Positions 8,678 through 19,343 of a stretch of 64,000 nt of DNA are shown here, piece by piece (position 1 is the stretch's first letter; the number at the start of each line of letters is the position of its first letter). Below the pieces are notes generated by a model. The model searched no databases. It was not told the origin of the DNA and saw only the letters and a list, made by a program, of their open reading frames with translations. Position numbers and translations under genes: made by a program. The DNA is from Pseudonocardia hydrocarbonoxydans (GTDB lineage: Bacteria; Actinomycetota; Actinomycetes; Mycobacteriales; Pseudonocardiaceae): positions 1 through 64,000 of the forward strand of contig NZ_BJNG01000034.1 of assembly GCF_006539565.1 (NCBI RefSeq), written 5' to 3'.

Positions 8678-8995
8678 TCAGGCCGAGCGGGACCGTTCCA
8701 CCGCGGCCAGACCGGCCAGGACCGTCACCGCGACGCCCGGCGCCCAGCGCGGCCCCGGACGCGCGGTCGCCACGACGGCGCATCCGACCGCGACGGGCGC
8801 CAGCAGGGCGACCGGGTCGCGGCGGCGCTGCCGGACCCGGCCCACGGCCGCCGGGAGACCGGCGACCAGGTGGGTGCCGACCACCAGGGCGTCGATCGGG
8901 CCGGGCCCGGCCCGACGGCCCGCGCGGGCCCAGGCCAGCAGGGCCCAGACGGCCAGGCTGGCGTCGTGCACGACGTCCGCGCGGAACGGGCGCAC
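8678..8995 (-). CDS. small membrane protein (about 105 aa), unknown function
   Basis: GTG at 8995, 4 nt after the epimerase stop, gives 105 aa with three hydrophobic stretches (around ASLAVWALLAWA, IDALVVGTHLVAGLP and LLAPVAVGCAVVATA) and short basic loops. No known family recognised. Same strand and tight spacing make it the third gene of the dehydrogenase-epimerase operon. The start could be elsewhere, since the frame is open further upstream into the epimerase. Confidence 0.5.
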   Translation of the reverse strand: MRPFRADVVHDASLAVWALLAWARAGRRAGPGPIDALVVGTHLVAGLPAAVGRVRQRRRDPVALLAPVAVGCAVVATARPGPRWAPGVAVTVLAGLAAVERSRSA

Positions 8996-8999
8996 CGGC

Positions 9000-10012
9000 T
9001 CAGGCCCCCATCGCGGCGGTCGGGCCGACCGCGCCGCCCGCCAGGCCGTCGAGCAGCTCCAGCGCACCCCGGGTCGAGGACCACCGTGGCACCCACCCCA
9101 GCTCGTCGCGGGCCCGTGAGGTGTCCATGACCGGGGTGTTCATCGCCACGTCGTACCAGCCCGGCGAGACCGGCACCGCGTGCGCGGCGTGCAGCGCGAC
9201 GACCGCGGCCCGGACCGAGCCCGGGGGCACCGGTACCGCGCGGGCCCCCAGCAGCGCGGCCAGCTCGTCAACGTCCAGGGCGTCCGCGGCGAGGTTGAAC
9301 GAACCGACGGCGCGGCGGTCCATGATCCGCACCACCGCGTCCCCGACGTCGTCGGCGTGCACGAACTGCAGCTCCAGGCCGGCCGGCAGCGGCAGCACGG
9401 GCAGCGCACCGTTCCGGAGCAGGGCCAACGCCGGACGGGGCACCAGCGGGCCGAGGAACAGCGTGCGGATCTCGGTGGCCGCATCGCGCTGCACCACCAG
9501 CGTCGGACGGATCCGGGCCACGGCGACGCCCGGGTTCTCGTGCTCGAAGTGGTCGAGCATCCGCTCGATCACGACCTTCTGCCGGCTGTACACCGAGCTC
9601 CGCTGCCCCGAGTCCGGCCAGCTCTCGCTCACCGGCTCCGTCGCACCGGGCGCGTAGACCCCCAACGACGAGGCGTAGACGAGCTGCTCCACCCCTCCGC
9701 GGCCATCGCCCGCAACAGCGCACGGGTTCCGTCGATGTTGACGCGGTCGAGGTACGCCTCGTCGCGCACCGGCTGGATCGCCCACCCGAGGTGCACCACC
9801 ACGTCGGCGCCGCGCAGCACCGGTGCGAGATCCGCCGCCGCCGACGCGGCGCCGAGGTCGACGACCCGCCAGTCCACCCCCGGGTACGCGTCGGCTGGCG
9901 GGCGGCGGCACACGCCGATCACGTGCGCGTCCGGATGCTGCGCGGCGAGCGCCCGCAGAACCCCGGTACCCACGTTGCCCGACGCGCCGATGACGACGAC
10001 CCGTGCGGTCAC
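9000..10012 (-). pseudogene. NAD-dependent epimerase/dehydratase family protein, frameshifted in a homopolymer
   Basis: GTG at 10012 overlaps the alcohol dehydrogenase stop (GTGA). The N-terminal part VVVIGASGNVGTG is the extended-SDR NAD motif, continuing to LLRAMAAEG; then the frame is lost at the run of four C at 9692-9695 (four G on the coding strand). The minus-strand frame that ends at 9000 carries the rest: VEQLVYASSLGVYAPG, with YSRQKVVIE as the YxxxK catalytic pair, and LQFVHADDVGDAVV. One extra G would restore AAEGVEQLVYASS and a protein of about 337 aa. Homopolymer indel is a classic sequencing error, so the gene may be intact in the organism. Confidence 0.8.
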
Positions 10013-11205
10013 GCCGACGCCCCCGGCGTGAACAGGGTCTTGACCATTCCGTCCCCCTTGCGCTGGAAGGTCGCGTAGGCGTCCGGGGCCGACTCCAGGG
10101 GCATGCGGTGCGTGGCGAACCCGTCGACGCCCAGCGGGTCGTCGTCGGACAGCAGCGGCAGGATGTCGGGCACCCAGCGCAGGACGTTCGCCTGGCCCAT
10201 CCGCAGCTGGATCTGCTTGTCGAACATGGTCAGCAGCGGCATCGGGTCGGCCGCGCCCCCGTACACCCCGGAGATCGAGATCGTGCCGCCCCGCCGCACC
10301 ACGTCGATCGCGGCGTACAGGGCCCCGAGCCGGTCCAGCCCGGCGGCCTTCATCATCGGCGCGGCCACGACGTCGGGCAGCCAGCCGATCACCTCGTGCG
10401 CCGCCCGGCCCACCGGTGAGCCGTGCGCCTCCATGCCGACGGCGTCGATCACCGCGTCCGCACCGCGCCCCCCGGTCAGGCCGCGCACCACGTCGCCGAG
10501 CTCGCGGCCGTGCGCCTTCAGGTCGATCGTGGTGACGCCGCGGGCCCGCGCCCGTTCCAGGCGCTCGGGCACCAGGTCGATCCCGATCACGTCCGGTATC
10601 CCGAGGTGCCGGGCGATCCGGGTGCACATGTCCCCGACCGGTCCGAGGCCGAGCACGACCAGGCTTCCCCCGTCCGGCACGTCCGCGTACCGCACCGCCT
10701 GCCACGCCGTCGGCAGCACGTCGGACAGGTAGACGAACCGGTCGTCCGGTGGTCCGTCGGGCACCGTGATCGGCAGCGTGTTGCCGAACGGCACCCGCAG
10801 GTACTCCGCCTGTCCCCCCGGCACCTGCCCGTAGAGCTTGGTGTAGCCGAACAGCGCCGCGCCGCTGCCCTCACTGCGGACCTGGGTGGTCTCGCACTGG
10901 GACTGGAGCCCGCGCGAACACATCCAGCACGTCCCGCACGAGACGTTGAACGGCACGACGACGCGGTCGCCGGGACGCAGGGCGGTGACGCCCGGACCCA
11001 CCTCCTCGACGATGCCCATCGGCTCGTGGCCGAGGATGTCGCCCTCGTCCATCAACGGCCCGAACAGCTCGTAGAGGTGCAGGTCGGACCCGCACAGCCC
11101 GGTCGAGGTGACCCGGACGACGACGTCGGTCGGGTCCTCGATCCGGGGGTCGGGGACGGTGTCGACGCGGACGTCGCGCTTGCCGTGCCAGGTCAGTGCT
11201 CGCAT
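10009..11205 (-). CDS. zinc-dependent alcohol dehydrogenase (glutathione-independent formaldehyde dehydrogenase-like)
   Basis: 398 aa MDR protein. Catalytic zinc ligands sit in GLCGSDLH and GHEPMG; the structural zinc site is the four-Cys lobe [15 protein letters not shown]. The NAD Rossmann motif is VVLGLGPVG. Length and the long insert after [17 protein letters not shown] match the FdhA/threonine-dehydrogenase-like subgroup that in actinobacteria is annotated as glutathione-independent formaldehyde dehydrogenase. First gene of a three-gene minus-strand operon. GAGGAAC precedes ATG 11205. Confidence 0.85.
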   Translation of the reverse strand: MRALTWHGKRDVRVDTVPDPRIEDPTDVVVRVTSTGLCGSDLHLYELFGPLMDEGDILGHEPMGIVEEVGPGVTALRPGDRVVVPFNVSCGTCWMCSRGLQSQCETTQVRSEGSGAALFGYTKLYGQVPGGQAEYLRVPFGNTLPITVPDGPPDDRFVYLSDVLPTAWQAVRYADVPDGGSLVVLGLGPVGDMCTRIARHLGIPDVIGIDLVPERLERARARGVTTIDLKAHGRELGDVVRGLTGGRGADAVIDAVGMEAHGSPVGRAAHEVIGWLPDVVAAPMMKAAGLDRLGALYAAIDVVRRGGTISISGVYGGAADPMPLLTMFDKQIQLRMGQANVLRWVPDILPLLSDDDPLGVDGFATHRMPLESAPDAYATFQRKGDGMVKTLFTPGASA

Positions 11206-11222
11206 GCGTTCCTCCGTTCAGG

Positions 11223-11240
11223 ACCTCCCGGCCGGGAAGT
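11223..11240. promoter_or_regulatory. palindrome upstream of the alcohol dehydrogenase
   Basis: Perfect 12-bp palindrome TCCCGGCCGGGA at 11226-11237, extended to 18 bp with one mismatch, 18 nt before the dehydrogenase start. Candidate operator; its regulator is not obvious. Confidence 0.3.
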
Positions 11241-11363
11241 CCGTCACGGACGACTACCCGCGACACGGCGGCCCACACCCGCACCGCTCCGGGCGACGCC
11301 GGCGCCCGACGTCCACGACGACCCCGGTCAGCGTCCCGAGGGCGTGACCGTCGGGTCGCCGCC

Positions 11364-11567
11364 TCAGGCCTCGACGGTGCTGCCGCAGATGCCGCAGGCC
11401 TCGAACCGGCGGCGCTTCCACCGGGCCACCGGGATGAAGAAGACGGTGAGCTGCCGGGCCTCCTGCATCCTCGACCACTGCGTCGTGTTGTGGCAGCGCG
11501 GGCAGGTGCGGGTCTCCCCCGGGCCGAGGAGCGTCTGCCTGGTGCCGAGGCCGAAGAGGAAGAACAC
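11364..11567 (-). CDS. small zinc-ribbon protein (67 aa)
   Basis: GTG at 11567 gives a 67-aa protein beginning VFFLFGLGTRQ, then CPRCHN and, 31 residues later, CGICG; the two CxxC knuckles would bind one zinc. A hydrophobic stretch TVFFIPVAR lies between them. This is the layout of the zinc-ribbon family of small actinobacterial proteins with an FxFG-type N terminus. Function unknown. It stands alone, between the dehydrogenase operon and the divergent 11808 gene. Confidence 0.72.
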   Translation of the reverse strand: MFFLFGLGTRQTLLGPGETRTCPRCHNTTQWSRMQEARQLTVFFIPVARWKRRRFEACGICGSTVEA

Positions 11568-11807
11568 CCGGCTCAGTGTAGGGATCGGGTCTCGCCGCAG
11601 GCCGGGCGAGCAGCAGGCACTGCCGTGTCGGCGACCCCGGTACGCCACCGTCGGACCCGCCTCGGTCACGCCGCCTCGCGGCGGTGCCTCGTCGCCGCCT
11701 CGTTGGCCGGTCGGGCCCGGCGTGCCGCCTCCGGGCGGCGACGCCGTGGTGGTGGTGCCTGCGAGCCTGCCGGGTTCGCCCGCCCGTGTCGCGGGTACTG
11801 CCCGGCC

Positions 11808-12026
11808 ATGCCGAACCGATCCATGTCCGACCGGCCGGGAACCCACGACGACGACACCGGGTCGGAGCCACGGGACCCGCTCCACCTCACCGAGGGCGCC
11901 GACCCGCACAGCGAGGTACCCGTCGGGCCGCAGGCCGACGTCCCGCTGTCGCCCGGTCCCTCGGACCGCTCCCCCGCCGGCACCGTCGCCGACGGGGACG
12001 ACGTCGACCGGACCGCCGCCGGGTAG
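11808..12026 (+). CDS. small acidic, disordered hypothetical protein (72 aa)
   Basis: ATG 11808 (or ATG 11823) opens a frame rich in Asp, Glu, Pro and Ser with no hydrophobic core. It ends 8 nt before the FUSC-type gene start, in the same direction, so the two may be co-transcribed. No family recognised and no clear ribosome binding site, so it may not be a real gene. Confidence 0.4.
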   Translation: MPNRSMSDRPGTHDDDTGSEPRDPLHLTEGADPHSEVPVGPQADVPLSPGPSDRSPAGTVADGDDVDRTAAG

Positions 12027-12034
12027 ACCGGACC

Positions 12035-13075
12035 GTGGGTGTCTTCGACCGGGCACGGGGCCGGATGGCGACCCGCGGTGGCCGTGACCGCGAGGCCCTG
12101 GTGCAGGCGGGCAAGGCTGCCCTCGCCGCGGTGCTGGCGCTGCTCCTGTTGCGCTGGGCCGGGCGGGAGGACAGCGATCAGGCGTTCCTCGCCCCCTTCG
12201 CCGCGGTCCTCACCGTGACCTGCACCGTACGGCGCGCGTGGTGGGGAGCAGCACGACAGGCCGCGATGGTGCCGGTCGGGGTGTTGCTCGCCTACGCGGC
12301 AGGCCGGTGGCTGCCCATCGAGGTCGGTCTGGCGGCGGTGGTCGTCGCCGGCCTGTTGGTCGGCCGCTGGCGGATGCTGGGCGACGACGGCTGGTGGATC
12401 GCGATCACCGCCCTGCTGCTCCTGCTCAACGGGGCGGCGTGGCATCCGCTGGAACTGGCCACGTGGGTGCTGTTCAGTGTCGGCGGGTCGGTGCTCGGCG
12501 CCGTCGTCAACACGGTCGTGCTGCCGCCGCTGCACCTGCAGGACGCCCGGGTGGCCGTCGACGCCCTCGCGACAGAGATCGCGGCCCGGTTCCGGGAGAC
12601 GGCCGAGGGGGTGCGCGCCGGCTGGAACGCCGAGGACGCGGCGTCGTGGGCCGCGCAGGCCCGTGGGGTGCGCGTCGCGGTGCACCGCGCGAGCGACGCG
12701 GTGTGGATGGGCCGAGAGAGCGTGCGCTGGAACCCGCGGCGCCGCCACATCGGCTCCGTGGACACGCCGCTCGCGGAGCCCACCACCGTCCAGCGGCTCG
12801 ACCGGGCGGCCGAACGGGCGGTGCACGTCACGGCCCAGCTGGGCGACCTGGCCGAGCCGGACGACCGAGCACCCGATCCGGTACTCGCCGATCAGATCGA
12901 CCGCCTCGCCGACGCCGTCGACGTGCTGCGCGAACGCAGCACCGGTGACCCGCCCGAGCCGGACACGTACCTCCAGGACGTCCGTGCCGGGCCGGCCGAC
13001 GAGCCCGCCCACGTCCGCAGCGCCTGTCTGGTCGTCATCGCCGACGCGCTCGGCGATCTCGGCCGCCCGTTGTGA
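12035..13075 (+). CDS. FUSC / aromatic acid exporter-like membrane protein
   Basis: About 346 aa. The N-terminal half has six short hydrophobic helices (for example AALAAVLALLLLRWA, VGVLLAYAAGRWLP, ITALLLLLNGAAW), and the C-terminal half is soluble and helical, the usual half-size FUSC/ArAE_1 layout. Such proteins are thought to export aromatic acids or relieve membrane stress. Start is either GTG 12035 (8 nt after a GGGTAG element) or ATG 12065; both are in frame. Convergent with the lipase-like gene at 13119. Confidence 0.72.
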   Translation: MGVFDRARGRMATRGGRDREALVQAGKAALAAVLALLLLRWAGREDSDQAFLAPFAAVLTVTCTVRRAWWGAARQAAMVPVGVLLAYAAGRWLPIEVGLAAVVVAGLLVGRWRMLGDDGWWIAITALLLLLNGAAWHPLELATWVLFSVGGSVLGAVVNTVVLPPLHLQDARVAVDALATEIAARFRETAEGVRAGWNAEDAASWAAQARGVRVAVHRASDAVWMGRESVRWNPRRRHIGSVDTPLAEPTTVQRLDRAAERAVHVTAQLGDLAEPDDRAPDPVLADQIDRLADAVDVLRERSTGDPPEPDTYLQDVRAGPADEPAHVRSACLVVIADALGDLGRPL

Positions 13076-13118
13076 GTCCTGGTCCGACGCACCAGCGCCA
13101 CCGACCCCACACGCCGCC

Positions 13119-13919
13119 CTACGATGCGCGAACGATTCCGGACACCGGGCGCCCGTGGCCCGTCAGGGCCTGTGCGTGGCGACTCAGGGCCTGCGCGACC
13201 GCCGCACGCGCGGCCCGCGACTCGACCAGGTCGAGGTGCGTCCCTCCCACCTCGATGTTGCGCGCACCGTCGTCGACCGAGGCCCGCCACGGGACGAGCC
13301 GGTCCTGCCTGCTGTAGATCGAGGTGAACGGCACCGGCAGCGGATCACGGAGGCGGCTGCGGTAGTCGGCGCAGCAGGATCCGGCCACGCAGCTCGCGGT
13401 GGCGAGGTTCGGCAGCCCGAGGGTTCCGGCCGTGAGGACGGCGAGCGCCGGGATGACCGCTGCGAGGCCGACCCGGTACGGGTCGAAAGGGGACCCCAGC
13501 GTCACCAGCGACCGGATGCCCGAGTCCGGTTCCGTCGCGAGGATGCGGGCGAACTGCCCGCCCCGGCTGTACCCGACCACGTGCACCCCGGCGCCGCTGT
13601 CGTCGTGCCGGGCGGCCTCCCGCACGGTCTCCCGCACCTCCTCGACGCTGCGCGCCCCGCAGCCCATCCCCGTGTTCGCCGTGTGCGTGGACACCTCGTA
13701 CCCGAGGTCCCCCAGCCACCGGCGCATCGGTTCGAGGACGACATCGGTCGTACAGAAGCCGCCGACCAGCACGACCGGCCCGCCGCCACCGGGGAGGACC
13801 CGCGGGCCGGGCTCGGAGCGGTCACGGCCGGCCACGGATGCCACGGCCCGCCGAGCTGTGGCGTAGCCGGCGAGCGACGCACCCGGTAGACCGGTCAGGT
13901 TCGCGACGAGGGGAAGCAC
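13119..13919 (-). CDS. alpha/beta hydrolase, lipase-like
   Basis: 266 aa from GTG 13919 (an ATG at 13976 would add 19 poorly conserved residues). The nucleophile elbow is GYSRGG, preceded by VVLVGGFCTT as oxyanion region; the acid/His are in IYSRQDRLVPW and GGTHLDLV. Four cysteines (FCTT, MGCG, ASCVAGSCC) resemble the disulfide-rich bacterial lipase/EstA-like group. The shorter start is favoured because a GGGTAT element ends exactly 9 nt before it, the spacing seen at five other genes here. Confidence 0.78.
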   Translation of the reverse strand: MLPLVANLTGLPGASLAGYATARRAVASVAGRDRSEPGPRVLPGGGGPVVLVGGFCTTDVVLEPMRRWLGDLGYEVSTHTANTGMGCGARSVEEVRETVREAARHDDSGAGVHVVGYSRGGQFARILATEPDSGIRSLVTLGSPFDPYRVGLAAVIPALAVLTAGTLGLPNLATASCVAGSCCADYRSRLRDPLPVPFTSIYSRQDRLVPWRASVDDGARNIEVGGTHLDLVESRAARAAVAQALSRHAQALTGHGRPVSGIVRAS

Positions 13920-13958
13920 GCGTGACGGATACCCCCGCTCGGCCCGTGCATGTGGTGA

Positions 13959-16259
<2,301 letters not shown>

Positions 16260-16276
16260 CAGCTCGTCCGGCGATC

Positions 16277-16322
16277 GGTCGGAGCAGCCGGCGGCCTCCG
16301 GAGGTCGCCGGCTGCTCCGACC
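16277..16322 (+). terminator. 17-bp perfect hairpin after katG
   Basis: Arms 16277-16293 and 16306-16322 are perfectly complementary over 17 bp (GGTCGGAGCAGCCGGCG and its complement) around a 12-nt loop that itself holds the palindrome CCTCCGGAGG. It begins 17 nt after the katG stop. No T tract, as usual for actinobacterial terminators. Confidence 0.8.
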
Positions 16323-16326
16323 CCGT

Positions 16327-16351
16327 GGTTCGTCGTCGCCGGTCGGGGTAC
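16327..16351 (+). promoter_or_regulatory. SigB/SigF-type promoter, GGTT-N15-GGGTAC
   Basis: GGTT at 16327-16330, 15 nt, GGGTAC at 16346-16351, then exactly 9 nt to ATG 16361. Matches the actinobacterial stress-sigma consensus GNNT-N14-16-GGGTAY. It lies just after the katG hairpin and would drive the SRPBCC/oxidoreductase operon. Confidence 0.62.
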
Positions 16352-16360
16352 GTACCGGGC

Positions 16361-16450
16361 ATGAACCTCGTCGGCAGCGTCACCGTGATCGTCGGACCGT
16401 GCGGCCGTACCGGTCGCGCCATAGCCGCCGGCCGGGTGGTCCGGTCATGA
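16361..16450 (+). CDS. 29-aa leader ORF coupled to the SRPBCC gene
   Basis: ATG 16361 opens 29 codons (starting MNLVGSVTVIVGP) whose TGA (16448-16450) overlaps the SRPBCC ATG 16447. It starts 9 nt after the GGGTAC element, so it would be at or near the 5' end of the mRNA. This suggests a leaderless leader peptide whose translation feeds the next gene by termination-reinitiation. Low complexity and no homology claim. Confidence 0.35.
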   Translation: MNLVGSVTVIVGPCGRTGRAIAAGRVVRS

Positions 16451-16884
16451 CCGAGGTCACCCGGTTCGTCGCCGCGCCACCCGCTGCGGTCTTCGCCACA
16501 CTCGCGGACGGCTGGAACTACGCGCTGTGGGTGGTCGGGGCCGCGCACATGCGCACGGTCGATCCGGACTTCCCCGCGGTCGGTAGTCGCCTGCACCACA
16601 GTGTCGGGGTCTGGCCGCTGCTCCTCGAGGACACCACGGAGGTCCTCGAGGTCGAACCGGACCGCAGGCTCGTGCTGCGTGCGCGGGGCTGGCCGACCGG
16701 CGAGGCCCGCGTCGCCATCGAACTCGTCGCGGTCGCGGGCGGGACGCGGGTACGGCTGAGCGAGGAGGCGACCTCCGGCCCCGGCGCGCTGGTGCCCGGG
16801 GTGGTGCAGTCGCTGGTGCTGGCTCCCCGCAACCGCGAGGCGCTGGCCCGGCTCGACGCCGTCGTCACCGACCGGGGGGCCTGA
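16447..16884 (+). CDS. SRPBCC family (START-like) protein
   Basis: 145 aa. It has the SRPBCC pattern: N-terminal strand TEVTRFVAAPPAAVFATLAD, central VGSRLHHSVGVWPLL and TTEVLEVEPDRRLVLRARGWP, and the long C-terminal helix VVQSLVLAPRNREALARLDAVV. These small hydrophobic-pocket proteins bind lipids or polyketide-like ligands. Two nt separate it from the oxidoreductase at 16887, a pairing often seen for the two families; together they may act on a lipid or carotenoid-like substrate (inference). Confidence 0.8.
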   Translation: MTEVTRFVAAPPAAVFATLADGWNYALWVVGAAHMRTVDPDFPAVGSRLHHSVGVWPLLLEDTTEVLEVEPDRRLVLRARGWPTGEARVAIELVAVAGGTRVRLSEEATSGPGALVPGVVQSLVLAPRNREALARLDAVVTDRGA

Positions 16885-16886
16885 AC

Positions 16887-18488
16887 GTGCCCACCCCCGT
16901 CGTCGACGCCGTCGTCATCGGCGGCGGTCACCACGGCCTCGTCGCCGCTGCCGTCCTCGCCGACGCCGGGTGGGACGTGTGCGTGCTGGAAGCCCAGGAC
17001 GAGATCGGCGGCGCGGTCCGCTCCGCCGAGATCCACCCCGGGTTCGTGTCCGACCGGTTCAGCGCGTTCTACCCGCTCGCCGCCGTCTCCCCCGCCCTGC
17101 GCTCGCTCGAGCTGGAACGGCACGGCCTGCGCTGGGCCCACGCACCGGCCGTCCTCGCGCATCCGCTGCATCCGGACGGGGACGACGCCGCGGTCCTGCA
17201 CCGCGACGCCGAACGCACCGCCACCGGTCTGGACGCCCACCACCCCGGTGACGGGGAGGCGTGGTTGCGGCTGTGCCGGCAGTGGCAGGCGATCGAGGAG
17301 CCGCTGCTGCGGACGCTGTACACCGCGTTCCCACCGGTCCGTGGGCCGGCCCGGCTGCTGCGCGGCATCGGGACCGCCGAGGCGCTGCGGCTGCTGCGGT
17401 TCGCGCTGCTGCCCGCCACCCGCATGGGCGAGGAGCTGTTCGGCGGGGAGGCGGCGCGGCTGCTACTGGCCGGCAACACCGCCCACGCCGACGCGCCCCC
17501 GGGCGCACCGGGCAGCGGCGTGTTCGGCTGGCTGCTGGCCATGCTCGGCCAGCACCATGGCTTCCCCGCTCCCGTCGGCGGCGCCGGCCGGCTCGCCGCC
17601 GCGCTGGCCGGCCGGGCACGGGCAGCGGGCGCCGAGATCCGCACGTCGACACCCGTCACGGGGATCGTCGTGCGGGGCGGACGCGCGGTCGCGGTCGAGA
17701 CCGCGGGCGGGGACCGGATCCGGGCGCGGCGGGCCGTCGTCGCCGACGTGTCCGCCCCCGCCCTCTACTCCCGGCTGCTGCCCCCCGACGCGGTACCCGC
17801 CCGCCTGCTCGCGGACCTCGACCACTTCGCCTGGGACACCCCGGTCGTCAAGATCGACTGGGCGCTCGCCGAACCCGTCCCGTGGCGGGCGCAGGCGCTG
17901 CGCGGGGCCGGCACGGTCCATCTCGGCGCCGACAGCACCGGACTGGTGCGCTGGTCGGCCGACATCGAGACCGGCACCCTCCCGCAGTCCCCGTTCCAGC
18001 TGTTCGGCCAGATGACCACGACCGACCCCACCCGCTCTCCCGCCGGCACGGAGTCCGCCTGGGCCTACACCCACCTTCCCCGCGGGGTCGACGACGACGC
18101 GGCCGACATCGTCGCCGCGCGGACCGAGGACGTGGTCGAGGCGCACGCACCGGGCTTCCGCGACCGCATTCTGCACCGCAGGGTGCAACGGCCGCGCGAC
18201 CTGCACGACGCCGACGCCAACCTCGTGCACGGAGCCGTGAACGGGGGCACCGCACAGCTGTTCCAACAGCTGATCTTCCGGCCGGTACCCGGCCTCGGCC
18301 GGCCCGAGACGCCCATCGGGAACCTCTACCTCGGCAGTGCCGCGGCGCACCCGGGGGGCGGCGTGCACGGCGTCTGCGGCTTCCTGGCCGCCCGCGCCGC
18401 CCTGGGCGAGCACGGCTGGGGCGGGGGTGTGCGCCGGCGCATCACGTCCGCGGCGCTCGACCTCGTACACGGCCGCACTCCGATGTGA
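16887..18488 (+). CDS. NAD(P)/FAD-dependent oxidoreductase, phytoene-desaturase / PYROXD2-like
   Basis: 533 aa. Dinucleotide-binding motif VVIGGGHHGLVAAAVLADAGWDVCVLEA at the N terminus is followed by EIGGAVRS, typical of the CrtI/PYROXD2 group; the C-terminal FAD motif includes NLYLGSAAAHPGGGVHGVCG. Starts at GTG 16887. Family members desaturate, isomerise or oxidise carotenoids and other polyenes, but no carotenoid genes lie nearby, so the substrate is unknown. Confidence 0.82.
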   Translation: MPTPVVDAVVIGGGHHGLVAAAVLADAGWDVCVLEAQDEIGGAVRSAEIHPGFVSDRFSAFYPLAAVSPALRSLELERHGLRWAHAPAVLAHPLHPDGDDAAVLHRDAERTATGLDAHHPGDGEAWLRLCRQWQAIEEPLLRTLYTAFPPVRGPARLLRGIGTAEALRLLRFALLPATRMGEELFGGEAARLLLAGNTAHADAPPGAPGSGVFGWLLAMLGQHHGFPAPVGGAGRLAAALAGRARAAGAEIRTSTPVTGIVVRGGRAVAVETAGGDRIRARRAVVADVSAPALYSRLLPPDAVPARLLADLDHFAWDTPVVKIDWALAEPVPWRAQALRGAGTVHLGADSTGLVRWSADIETGTLPQSPFQLFGQMTTTDPTRSPAGTESAWAYTHLPRGVDDDAADIVAARTEDVVEAHAPGFRDRILHRRVQRPRDLHDADANLVHGAVNGGTAQLFQQLIFRPVPGLGRPETPIGNLYLGSAAAHPGGGVHGVCGFLAARAALGEHGWGGGVRRRITSAALDLVHGRTPM

Positions 18489-18672
18489 CGCCCTACGCCG
18501 CCGCCGTCCGGATCGCGGCCGCGACGCCCGGTCCCGCCTGAGGGTCGGCGTGGTTCGCGGTGCGCCGACAGGCGCCGGGCCGGCGAGGTCCGACCGCTCG
18601 GCCGACGTGCGCCGGGCGCGACTCAGACGTGTCGCCCCAGATTCGACGATGCGGCGACCCTGGCCGGTTCGG

Positions 18673-18825
18673 TCAGGTCGCGGGCGGCCGGCCGGTGACG
18701 GGTTCACCGCGGTCGAGCGCGGTGACGATCTGCGCGGCCTGGTCCGCGGTGAGCGTCTCCCCGAACGGCGCCTCCAGCGTATCCACGACGATCTCCACCC
18801 ACGCGGGGCCCCGCTCCGGCGTCAC
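18673..18825 (-). CDS. 50-aa small protein, unknown
   Basis: GTG at 18825 overlaps the stop of the preceding membrane protein (GTGA). The 50 residues include WVEIVVDTLEAPFGETLTAD and AAQIVTALDRGEPV, a compact acidic helical peptide. No family recognised; coupling to the upstream gene supports translation. Confidence 0.5.
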   Translation of the reverse strand: MTPERGPAWVEIVVDTLEAPFGETLTADQAAQIVTALDRGEPVTGRPPAT

Positions 18826-19100
18826 CCCGGCTCGCCCCGATGTTTGCGGTACAGGATCCAGACCAGGTCGACCAGCGCGACAGCCCCGACGACCCCCAGG
18901 GCCACCGCGAACCAGCCGAGCCCGGCGCGCACGGCGAGCACCGCACCGACCGCGCATACCACCAGCCCGAACACGGCGAGCACGGCTCGCAGCGTCAGCG
19001 CGCTGAGCCCGGGGGTGGATCCACCGATGCCCGCGGTGGGATCGTGGTAACCGGGCAGTCCGCGCTCGTACTCGGCGCGGGTGCGGCGGCGGGCGGACAT
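18822..19100 (-). CDS. small two-helix membrane protein (92 aa)
   Basis: ATG 19100 has GGAGGAGG 6 nt upstream. A polar 30-residue N terminus is followed by two transmembrane helices (LRAVLAVFGLVVCAVGAVLA and WFAVALGVVGAVALVDLVW) and a basic tail. Resembles the DUF6343 type of small actinobacterial membrane proteins, not certain. A SigB-type promoter is at 19139-19163. Confidence 0.68.
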   Translation of the reverse strand: MSARRRTRAEYERGLPGYHDPTAGIGGSTPGLSALTLRAVLAVFGLVVCAVGAVLAVRAGLGWFAVALGVVGAVALVDLVWILYRKHRGEPG

Positions 19101-19138
19101 GACGGACCTCCTCCGGCTACGGGCTCGACCTGTGTGGT

Positions 19139-19163
19139 CTACCCGTCCACCTCTGTCGAAAAC
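19139..19163 (-). promoter_or_regulatory. SigB/SigF-type promoter, GTTT-N15-GGGTAG
   Basis: On the minus strand GTTT (19163-19160), 15 nt, GGGTAG (19144-19139). It lies 38 nt before ATG 19100, so unlike the others here it would leave a short leader with a Shine-Dalgarno. Confidence 0.58.
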
Positions 19164-19343
19164 GTCGAGTGGATCGGGATCGGCGCTGACCGGAACCGGC
19201 GATCCGCGACCGCCGCCGGGGCGCCCGAGCACCGCGGCGTCGGCGGCGCCGGAGAACACCCGCGCCGCGCCGGCGACCCGCAGCGCCCGAGGTCCGGCCA
19301 CCCGCCGCGCGCGGCGCCGACCCACGGACGAGCCGACACCTGG

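Noticed and set aside
12002-12034. SigB-type promoter for the FUSC-like gene
   Set aside because: GGGTAG is 8 nt before the GTG, but no GNNT element lies 14-16 nt upstream.
13929-13953. Full SigB-type promoter for the lipase-like gene
   Set aside because: GGGTAT-N9-GTG fits but the -35 is ACAT; used only to favour the start codon.
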